Below, piece after piece: positions 56,180 to 64,000 of a stretch of DNA of 64,000 bases. Where the stretch lies: the NCBI GenBank assembly GCA_002205965.3, contig NADL03000134.1, forward strand, positions 151,899-215,898, given 5' to 3'. The DNA comes from Kappaphycus alvarezii (lineage: Eukaryota; Rhodophyta; Florideophyceae; Gigartinales; Solieriaceae). Each line of letters opens with the position of its first letter. Positions within the stretch are counted from its first letter, which is position 1. Under the pieces are notes generated by a model that was given only the letters and a program-made list of their open reading frames with translations, did no database searches and was not told the origin of the DNA. Made by a program: the position numbers and the translations under genes.

Positions 56180-56520
56180 ATAATTGTGGAAGATATATCC
56201 GATCTATCCCATAGTTTTCCAGGCAACCACAATCGACTCAAATATGTGGGGACACAGTAATAGGGGAGCAACTACGCTCCCTAAAAGGCTAACTTCAGGC
56301 CATCCATCAAGCATGCCGCATTAGATATGACGGCTGCTGCAGCATCTGATCAGGGATACATTGCTGCTATTTACCGAAGACTATGACAGACAGGTCTGTG
56401 TATTAGAGAGTCTGAAATTGAAGCCAAGTCATGAGGTGCGACCTCACAGGGCTGATGTGAGACCAGCTGCAACGCGTGCTGCGTTGGACGAAACCTCCGC
56501 CACAGCGTGTCTTTATAAGT
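56180..56520 (-). pseudogene. RLE non-LTR family C, copies h and i (C-terminal ends and tail)
   Basis: Minus strand. The tail at 56186-56235 (GGAAGATATATCCGATCTAT on plus) precedes, in coordinate order, a terminal helix AAAAVISNAACLMDGLKLAF (about 56290-56350). A second copy's end SSNAARVAAGLTSAL lies at about 56445-56495. These are two separate 5'-truncated insertions. copia-1 inserted immediately next to the tail. 56520-56705 is without gene. Confidence 0.55.
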
Positions 56521-56705
56521 AAATATAGGAAGATCGAAAGGGTGCGATGGGGAATCATCCCGGAAATTAGTTTCCCTAGAGCTACATGCGCCAGTTAGAT
56601 TGAAGGAAAAAATATAAGAAAAATTAGGATGATGACTTGGAATACCAGGGTGATACTGTTAAGGAGCAAAACTGAGTCTGGGCCAAAATAAAAGCGTTTG
56701 GAAGC

Positions 56706-57425
56706 TGATAGGGTTAAATCGTCGGGAGAAGAGATACTTAGAACCAACTACCCCAAGACGGAGGTGTTGCGAGCGACAAAAGTGCTACCGTGGTATAGTT
56801 GAACAAATAAAAAGCAGTGTATATGGGAGAGAGTTGAGAGGGCTACAAGCAAGTATAAAAGGGGCAGGTCTACCACTGATGCTCTGCGACCAGCTTAGGA
56901 AAACGTTTTCTTGGGTCTGAAGTTGACTCTCAACTTCCTACTACTCGGACTTGGCTGAAGTTGTCTGCCAACTTGCTTGACCTCCACTAAAGGAAGCAGT
57001 TTACTCGGCTTATATAGACTTTGGCTACCCTACAAAAGTCTCAAACAAACAGACTAATAACCATAAAATGCATTCACGGGAATCGTGTGAACCAGAGAGA
57101 CATTAGAAGATATTTCCTCAAGGTAAATATCTAGGTGCCATACCCATGCCAGCCACCCATCGGCCAGGGGTGGGAATTGATGTGGCCATTATATAGACCT
57201 TTCAGAGTCACTCGTAGTATCACCCACAACCTGAACTGAACTGTACTGACATCTACTATGACAGCGTGTCCTAAAATAAAAAATCAACCGATGAATTTGC
57301 CACACTCACCCAAATTAAAAATATCTTGCAAATTCAAAAACTGTAAAAATATCTTCCCAATTCCGATACTGTATACAATTATGGTCCTCATCTAGATTTT
57401 TTCGTGTGCGAATTTGCGCACATCA
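56706..57425 (-). repeat. 3' LTR of gypsy-2
   Basis: 56706-57210 matches 63495-64000 closely up to the end of the window. The copy continues to 57425, where the minus strand starts TGATGTGCGCAAATTCGC, as the solo LTR at 34358 does. The full LTR is therefore about 720 bp. TATA-like CTATATAATGG (57190-57200, minus) is present. Compared with the solo LTRs it lacks the acidic ORF. Confidence 0.8.
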
Positions 57426-58640
57426 CGCCCTCCGCTCAAGACGAACGTCCCGGCTCGTCACTGCTCTTCTTCTGTTTGTTAGTGTTCGCTGTCTTATTGA
57501 TAAAATATATGGTCTCTCAAACGGGTACGGATGCAACTGATTACCAATATGATGCTCTAAAAAGTAGGTTCGCATTACTGGTACCTCACTTTGTAGCATA
57601 GCCTCATATATTGGTTTGATAACATCGAGGTGGGGTTGAATACATTCTTCTTCCGTGACTCTTCCGAATCTTCCAAGAGTGAAAAAATATATGTGATATG
57701 CAAACTCTTCTGGAAGATGCCGGAGGAATGGATGCCGATAAGAAAAGAAGACGCGCATCATCAAGAACGAATCTTCGTAAGATAAGTGCGGTCCATGTAG
57801 CGCCCTAAAACATAAACAGATGCTTATCATGAAATAAGAAATGACCTGCGCATCGTTCGCATCCTCGGAGATATTGCGCAGCCAAAAAGATAATCTTCTT
57901 CTTCCGACTGTATGCTGTGCATGGTTGTGAAGGAGAGCTAGAGATGAAGTTGTGGTGGACGGTCCCGATGAATGGCCGCGACCAGCTCCTGACGTACTGG
58001 GACCTGCACGAGGTCCTCTCGGGGACGACCGGAACCTCTTCTGGGCGGGTTGTTGTCTCCTGAAGGTCCTCCTCTGGTCATCATCACTGCTTCAGGAGGA
58101 TCCTCGCCGCCTCCAACGTTCCCAATTTGTGGCGGAGAAACGTAAGGTTCCCATAGAGGATACGGGACCAGTCTGTATCCATATCCGGGGGTAAGGCGTA
58201 ACCTCTCAGTCGCACGTCTTGGTTGTTCTTGAGAAATACGTAAATTGGACGGATAATATTCAGATACGTTTGCGACAAGTCTCCAGCAGCTACCATTCCA
58301 TATCTTCCTATAGAGTAATGATATATTACCTCCACAAACTCTGGACCTGCTTCCGTGAACCTTCCGTTTTGGAATGAAAATAGAACTCTTATTAATAGTC
58401 GGAAATCTTCTTCAGGTAGCAATGGTCCGTTCAACGTACGAAAACATAGGCATATATTAATGTAGAAATGGATGATTACGTGGAGTTCGTAGTAGTCCCG
58501 CGTAATCGAGATGATCCATTCCCAGGCCCTTTTTCCTCCCATAGGAATCATTCTATATTTAAAGATGAGTATGCCCCGTGGTTGCGCATAGTCCTGTGTG
58601 AGAAGGAATTCTTCAGGCCTCTGATGGTAAGGGACCAGAC
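57423..58640 (-). pseudogene. gypsy-2 Pol C-terminal extension with a duplicated unknown domain
   Basis: After the integrase the minus strand encodes two related domains. Domain 1 (about 58110-58580) has WIISITRDYYELHVIIHFYI, then ICLCFRTLNGP, LPEEDFRLLIRVLFSFQ, YHYSIGRYGMV, LNIIRPIY. Domain 2 (57423-57900) has ISICLCFRALHGP, SYEDSFLMMRVFFSY, FFTLGRFGRVTEEE, LDVIKPIYEAML. Shared residues are encoded by different codons (for example CGT and AGG for the Arg of ICLCFR), which indicates past selection for the protein. The linker is Pro/Gly/Arg-rich (MTRGGPSGDNNPPRRGSG). The domain is unknown to me. A frameshift lies between the copies. Confidence 0.6.
57426..57436 (-). other. Purine-rich tract preceding the gypsy-2 3' LTR
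   Basis: On minus this reads AGCGGAGGGCG, directly before the LTR's TGATGTG. The pol ORF stop codon TGA is the first three bases of the LTR, so this tract is coding as well. Confidence 0.5.
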
Positions 58641-59577
58641 GACGTGCATGGATGGCCCTCCTTGATCTCTTCCCTGAGCTTGAACAGAGCTGATAGTGCG
58701 GGTGTCTTTCCTCCGTGACGATGCAAGGGTTCGAGTACTTGGTTTGGAAGGCCGGCCACTTCACAGCCTGCTGCATTGCTTTTCCATGTACTACAAGTAC
58801 TTTAGAGCCAACTGAAAAGGTTCTGACTGCAGTTCTGCATCCTTATTTCTTGTCTGTGTTAGCGCGCGGTGTGATCTCCAGCCTTCGGTGGCCAGTAGTT
58901 CAACTTCCCTACTCTCTTCATCGATAATATTTGTTTCCATGTCTCTCTGTAACATTCTAGGAGCCCTTCCGTACATTAGCTCGAATGGTGAGCGTCCATT
59001 TCTTCCTCTTCTTCGACGATAGCCGTATAACACTTTTGGTAAGGCATCTTCCCACTGGATTTCATTCTCCGACATAGTTTTCGATATTGCTCGTTTGATG
59101 GTTCCAACCATCCTCTCCGCTTTCCCGTTGGACATAGGAGCGTATGCGAGAACGGTCTTCAGCTGAATCCCTTTCTCTCCAAAAAACGAAGCAGTGAAGT
59201 TGCAGTAAAACAAAGGGCGTTATCCGAGATCCTTTTTGGAAGACCAAACGGTTCAATTATTTCTTTTTCGATGAATCTCAGTACCACCTCAGCATTTGCC
59301 TCCTCAACTGCAACTGCTATTTGGCCATCCAGTAAGATGTTCCACCCCTATAAGGAGATATTTTTTCCGGAAGAGTTTCCTTGAACGGGCCCGCAAAGTC
59401 AATTGAGAAGGTTTCAAAGAGACCGGAAACTGGAAAACTTAGAGTTGTCTTATACTTCCGTATTGGAGTGAATTTTTGGCAGTTGTCGCAGCTTTTCACG
59501 AAATTATAGACGTCCTTATGGATACCGGGCCACCAGAATCTCTCAGTTACGAATTTTTTGGTTGTTTCGAGTCCCAA
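58600..59577 (-). pseudogene. gypsy-2 integrase
   Basis: Minus strand. The zinc-binding HHCC begins HDELGHW in the upstream ORF (about 59560) and continues FWWPGIHKDVYNFVKSCDNC (59455-59530). Core: FETFSIDFAGPF with the first Asp (59390-59425), RISDNA with the second (about 59215-59235), and YAPMSNGKAERMV with the Glu (59095-59140). The C-terminal part has YGYRRRRGRNGRSPFELMYG, then after a frame change near 58780 the GPF/Y-like segment KWPAFQTKYSNPCIV and SRRAIHARRLVPY (58650-58740). Frame changes near 59550, 59320 and 58785 separate the pieces. The catalytic triad is still readable. Confidence 0.8.
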
Positions 59578-61217
59578 TGCCCTAGCTCATCATGGAAAGT
59601 CCTCAAGATCTTCATTCTTTCTTTCAAAGGGGCCACTAGTCGGGGACCGGCTTTAGTGTGCCGGAAGAGTTTCCCATTCCACAATGTAAAAGCCTTTTGA
59701 TTCCTGCGTACCCAATTTCTGTGTTCAAGATCAACCTTTCTCATTTCTAGTCCATCGAGGAATTTGATCAGTCCGTGAATATTAGCTTCGTACTCGTTAT
59801 CGTTCGGCAACTGCAACTCGGCGACTCCGACGATGTCCTCCGAAGCTTTTTCATTTGGAATCAGTGCGTCCCTCAAGCGGGATAGGTAATCGGCAGGCTG
59901 ATTATTGCGTCCGGGTCTATACACAATTTCAAACCGATATTCTGCGAAAATGTCGAGCCATCGGGCCAAGCGGTGATGTACATCCTTCTTTTGGAATGCT
60001 GTTTTAAGTGCCTGGTGATCAGTTATCAAGACAAATTTCTCGAGTGATAAAAGGTATACGCGAAACTTTTTCAGCGCGAAGACGACAGCTAGCGCTTCTT
60101 TCTCGCAGACTGAGTATCTCTTTTCCGCATCATTCAGAGTTCGGCTTGCGAATTGAACAGGGTGTAGTCTTCCGTTTTCATCTTTTTGGGACAAAACGGC
60201 ACCCAAAGACCGTTCTGAGGCATCTGTCTCCACAACGAATGGTCTCTTGAAATCTGGGTACATGAGAACTGGGGGGACACATAGCTTATCTTTAAGCTCC
60301 TGAAATGCAGTTTCCATTTCCTTGTTCCAGTAAAATTTTCCGTTCTTCGTAGTGCTGGCATGTAACGGTGCTGCAGTCTTGGCGAAATCTTTGATAAATC
60401 TTCTGTAATATGAGGCCAGTCCTAAGAAGCTTCGGACCTCCGTCTTTGAAGCGGGCCTTGGTGCCAACTTTATTTTTTTCGTTTTCTCTGGATCCACTCT
60501 AATTCCCTCTTGGTCGACGATATGACCGAGTAATTGGATAGAAGTTTTCGCAAAGAAGCATTTGCTCAACTTAATTTTCAAGCTATACTCCGATATCCTC
60601 TCCACAACTGTCTTGACGTGCGAGATGTGCTGATCCAATGTTTCTGAGAATATGACGACATCATCGATATAGACTCTTGCGAATGGAAGTCCTTTCAAAA
60701 CCTCGTTCATCATTCTTTGGAATGTAGCTGGTGCATTCATGAGACCAAAAGGCATCACTTCGAACCTGAACGTACCGGCTTTGCTGGTAAAGGTTGTTTT
60801 TTCCTTACATTTTTCATCCAATGGAATCTGCCAATAGCCAGTGTAAAGGTCAATTGAGGTGAAATATCTCCCGTCCTTCAGGTCCTCGAGGATCTCCTCC
60901 ATGTTCGGAATCGGAAATCGATCGGGTATCATTCTCTGGTTCAGTTGTCGGTAATCGACGCAAAAACGCAGCTTTCCATCCTTCTTTGGTGCGACCACAA
61001 CTGGAAACGACCATGGGGATGAAACTGGTCGAATAATATCATTTTTCAGCATACTTGTAACATTTTCTGAGATAAATTGGTCATATTTTGGCGGTTGACG
61101 TCTAGGCTTGTGGTAAATCGGTTGAGTGTCGGTAAGTTCGAACGAGTGAGTAACCGGTACACTTGCTTGTCTTAAATCTGAAACGCTCCATGCAATTACT
61201 TCGGAAGATGTTAACAT
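59547..61217 (-). CDS. gypsy-2 reverse transcriptase and RNase H
   Basis: The longest intact frame in the window, 556 codons, internal to the original polyprotein; the ATG at 61217 is not the true start. RT: IIRPVSSPWSFPVVVAPKKD (residues 62-81), KLRFCVDYRQLN, FTSIDLYTGYWQI, MPFGLMNAPATFQRMMN, active site VYIDDVVIFS (about 60655-60685), GHIVDQEGI, FLGLASYYRRFI. RNase H: FVVETDASERSLGAVLSQ, KRYSVCEKEALAVVFALKKF, LITDHQALK, RPGRNNQPADYLSR. All catalytic Asp residues of RT and the D/E/D of RNase H appear intact. The frame ends at the start of the integrase zinc domain because of a frameshift near 59555. The element as a whole is dead, but this part is well preserved. Confidence 0.9.
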   Translation of the reverse strand: MLTSSEVIAWSVSDLRQASVPVTHSFELTDTQPIYHKPRRQPPKYDQFISENVTSMLKNDIIRPVSSPWSFPVVVAPKKDGKLRFCVDYRQLNQRMIPDRFPIPNMEEILEDLKDGRYFTSIDLYTGYWQIPLDEKCKEKTTFTSKAGTFRFEVMPFGLMNAPATFQRMMNEVLKGLPFARVYIDDVVIFSETLDQHISHVKTVVERISEYSLKIKLSKCFFAKTSIQLLGHIVDQEGIRVDPEKTKKIKLAPRPASKTEVRSFLGLASYYRRFIKDFAKTAAPLHASTTKNGKFYWNKEMETAFQELKDKLCVPPVLMYPDFKRPFVVETDASERSLGAVLSQKDENGRLHPVQFASRTLNDAEKRYSVCEKEALAVVFALKKFRVYLLSLEKFVLITDHQALKTAFQKKDVHHRLARWLDIFAEYRFEIVYRPGRNNQPADYLSRLRDALIPNEKASEDIVGVAELQLPNDNEYEANIHGLIKFLDGLEMRKVDLEHRNWVRRNQKAFTLWNGKLFRHTKAGPRLVAPLKERMKILRTFHDELGHWDSKQPKNS

Positions 61218-63406
61218 GTCGGATATTTTCAGTGAGGCGGGGCGGGAAGGTGCTGCACTTTTCCTTGGATTTCTGCCATTTGGCGCCCTTTTTCTTCTTG
61301 ATCCTCAACCTCAATATTTTGAAGGACCTCTTCCGTCGTGCTCACATCTTCATATATGGAATTCGACGTATTCTTATTTTCTTTGCAAAGGTAATCTTCT
61401 TTCATGCTCCGAATTCTGTCCTTTGATTCGATATCATCGCAAAAAGAAACACATTCGGGTTTCAAACTTATCCTAGAATTCCAGTCGTCATCTGTTTCAA
61501 ACCCGAATCATAATCGTCCCATGCCATGTTCATTACCCCCGAGGGTACCCTTTTCCACTTCCGAAAGTGTTAGTTGGTTCCGAATCTTCGCTGTCATAGC
61601 TAGAAGTGAAATCTTCACTGTCCGTTTCTTTTAAATCTTCAGGATGCGTGCTTTTGTCGAAATCCAGGGGCATCTTCACGGTTCTGCCGTCAATATTAAC
61701 TGAAACCATTTGGTTGCCCAAGTCAATGCATGTCCTAGTCTTTCCATTGTGGGCAGCCAATGATTGCATCGAAAGGGAGATCCGGCATGACAAGAAAGTC
61801 TACATCAACTTTAGAGTCCCCAAAGAACACGGAAACCTTGTCAACAGTGCCCATGCATTTTGAGACGGTTCCATCCGCTACAGTTATTTTTCGAGTCGTT
61901 GGAGTAATTTCGAGACCTAGATCTGTCACCAAAGTTTCTGAAATGAGGTTTGGAACAGCACCCGAATCGAAGAGAGCTTGGGTTTTCATACCCAATACTT
62001 TGACTGGTACCAGCTTAAGACGTCTTGGTGCTGTCGAGGCCGATTGAAGAAACAGTTTCTTACCCTTAGCGGACTTATTAGACCTGATAATTTTTTTGAG
62101 TTCTTTTCTCGCATCCTCTGCGTCGCCCCTCAAAAGTTGACCAAACGTTATCCCAGTTGGGGCCGATGCAAGCTCAGCCACCAAATTGTACCTCTTCACA
62201 TACTCTAGTACGTCCTTAGAGATACTCTTAACTTTCTTACTCTTTTTCGTCTTCTTGGCCGGAGTGACTCCCACTCCTGGAACAACTTGATCAGACCTCT
62301 TGGTTCGAGGAGGTACAGGTGCTGGGATATGCTCCAGCATTCCATACTCTAGCCTAGGTTTCTTCGATAAAATGTTCCCTTCCCCATCCCTTTTTGTCAC
62401 ATTGACTTGACTAATCTCTTCAGCGATGGATACGTTACCGGCATCCGTCAACCTTTGATCCCTTCTATTTTGTAAGATTTTCACCTCTGGTCCTGACTCA
62501 CTCCTTGCTTCCGATAAATTTGCTCTTCTGTTGTCTTTAGACCAGCAGTTACTTTCATGATGCCCATATCGACCGCACTTTCCACAACGAGTGTTTCTAT
62601 GTGGATTATCAGGACACCTGTTTGCAAAGTGTCCAGGCTTGTGACAGTAAGAACAGACTTCTGCGGCCTTAGGGGCCCCAGACTGGTTCTTCTTAATGGT
62701 AAGAGTAAGGCTTTCCAACTGCGAGGTTATCATGTCAAGTCGATTATCGAATCGGGTTTCCAACCTTTCTTCCAAGTTTTTGACATCGCTCCTGACAGAT
62801 TCTAATGCCGCTGCACTAGTAGCCGGCCTTTGATAATTCTTTTCAGGATGTACGATAGACATCGATGTGCGGGTTTCCCTCGGTACCTCACTCAGTGACT
62901 GAAACGTCTCCGAATTTTTGACAAATTCTACTATGGTACCCTTCAGTTCATCAAAAGTGTGAGGGCCCTTGATGAGGAGGAAATCGGAGAGCCGCTTATC
63001 CCCCATAGCCGCCTTACGCAGCATTCCGTACTTGGCTTGGGCGTTGAACCCAGCCTTTTCATAAAGATCACACAAGTACACCAATGAGCTTAACAAATCG
63101 TCGAAGTTGAGCCGGGCCTCTATGGCGGTACGAATCATCTCATCTGGTTCTACCTCCTTAGCATACTCTTTCACAAGCCACTCACATACCTCACCGAAGT
63201 TACGCCCATTCCCGTTAAGAGACCACCCGTCGATAAACTTGGACTTATATTTGTGCTTTGCGTCACCATGAAGATAGGCGAAGATACTTGCGGCCTTCTC
63301 TTCATCGCCCTTCTCGCATCACAACGTTGACATATGTGTAAAGAAACTCCTCAACGTCTTCAGTCTTGCCCCCTGTGAACGTTATACGAGCAGCGTTGAG
63401 ATCCAT
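61218..63406 (-). pseudogene. gypsy-2 gag, zinc knuckles and protease
   Basis: The likely gag start is ATG at 63406 (MDLNAARITFTGGK). A frameshift near 63320 leads to the long frame that contains ORF 61735-63174. Capsid-type helices include IEARLNFDDLLSSLVYLCDL and YEKAGFNAQAKYGMLRKAAM. Two zinc knuckles follow: CSYCHKPGHFANRC (about 62605-62648) and CGKCGRYGHHESNC (about 62545-62586). Protease: KTQALFDSGAVPNLISETLV with catalytic DSGA (61957-61968), ITVADGT, and PFDAIIGCPQ near 61745-61770. A frameshift near 61740 joins the connector (VNIDGRTVKMPLDFD), a Glu/Asp-rich region (61480-61620) and a Lys-rich stretch (61229-61314) before RT. Confidence 0.8.
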
Positions 63407-63494
63407 GATTACAGAAAAGAAATCCCCCGAAGTGTTCCTTACTACTGCTCAACTCGAATACCTCGGGTGCAACCCCCTCCACAAGAGTACCAAA

Positions 63495-64000
63495 TGATAG
63501 GGGTAAATCGGCGGGGAAGAGATCCTCAGAACCAATTACCCTGAGAAGGAGGTGTTGCGAGCGACAAAAGTGCTACCGTGGTATTGTTGAACGAACAAAA
63601 GGGAGTGTATATAGAAGAGAGTTGAGAAGCTACAAGCAAGTATAAAAGGGGCAGGGTCTACCACTGACGCTCTGCGACCAGCGTAAGAAAAAGTTTTCTT
63701 GGGTCTGAAGTTGACTCTCAACTTCCTACTACTCGGGACTTGGCTTGAAGTTGTCTGCCAACTTGCTTCACCTCCACTAAAGGAAGCAGTTTACTCGGCT
63801 TATATAGACTTTTGGCTACCCTAAAAGTCTCAAACAAACATACTAATAACCATAAAATGTATTCACGGTAATCGTGTGAACCAGAGAGACTATTAGAAGA
63901 TATTTCCTCAAGGTAAATATCTAGGTGCCATACCCATGCCAGCCACCCATCGGCCAGGGGTGGGAATTGATGTGGCCATTATATAGACCTTTCAGAGTCA
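63495..64000 (-). repeat. 5' LTR of gypsy-2, cut by the window end
   Basis: From TGATAGGGGTAAATCGG at 63495 to the last base, about 95 percent identical by eye to 56706-57210. The element's primer binding site should lie just left of 63495. On minus this reads TGGTACTCTTGTGGAGG (63476-63492), which I cannot assign to a tRNA. About 215 bp of the LTR should lie beyond the window. Confidence 0.8.

Noticed and set aside
57820-57880. Short intron ending TTTTAG inside the gypsy-2 extension
   Set aside because: The same residues ICLCFR are encoded in the other domain copy by different codons, including CGT where this copy has AGG, so the segment is coding.
63476-63494. Named tRNA primer for gypsy-2
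   Set aside because: TGGTACTCTTGTGGAGG begins with the usual TGG, but I could not match it to a tRNA with confidence.

Overview
This looks like an accessory, repeat-filled nuclear region of a eukaryote. There is no operon layout, ribosome-binding-site pattern or long intact host gene. Nearly everything recognisable is a transposable element of a eukaryotic class (Ty3/gypsy, Ty1/copia, RLE-type non-LTR, PIF/Harbinger, and a large TIR DNA transposon), nested in one another and broken by frameshifts. The one probable host gene (about 40.3-41.8 kb) is an intron-poor, secreted, Cys-rich protein. A compact-gene alga, for example a red alga, would fit, but this is inference and the species cannot be named from sequence alone.

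Layout. 1-1.8 kb: AT-rich, nothing recognised. 1.8-23.0 kb: one chromodomain-bearing Ty3/gypsy element (gypsy-1, minus strand; LTRs 1815-2333 and 22503-23016) split inside its RNase H by a 13.6-kb DNA transposon (4083-17648). That transposon has about 45-bp terminal inverted repeats and a 4-bp duplication AATG. It carries a degraded DDE-like transposase (minus), a degraded ParB-like plus DNA methyltransferase gene (plus) and possibly a third gene. RLE-type non-LTR retroelements are nested in its left part.

23-28 kb: mostly AT-rich, with a decayed LTR. 27.6-36.7 kb: a decayed plus-strand copia element (copia-2), interrupted by two 1-kb repeat units in opposite orientation, by a decayed gypsy-2-type LTR, and by a solo LTR with a perfect CAAAC target duplication (34358-35737). 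36.7-47.6 kb: scattered fragments of one RLE non-LTR family (family C) that share a 3' tail, the Cys-rich gene, and a second solo LTR (44635-46170, target duplication GCCTG). Both solo LTRs contain the same acidic ORF.

48.1-50.5 kb: a PIF/Harbinger remnant, with transposase (plus) and Myb/SANT-like partner (minus) facing each other. 51.3-56.2 kb: a recent but frameshifted copia element (copia-1, minus) with a half-tRNA primer site. 56.7-64.0 kb: a gypsy element (gypsy-2, minus) of the same LTR family as the solo LTRs. After its integrase it encodes a tandemly duplicated domain I do not recognise, and its 5' LTR runs off the window.

Most notable: (1) the methyltransferase-bearing DNA transposon, (2) an acidic ORF carried inside an LTR, and (3) a duplicated C-terminal Pol domain in gypsy-2. 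All boundaries and family calls were made by eye; no database search was run.
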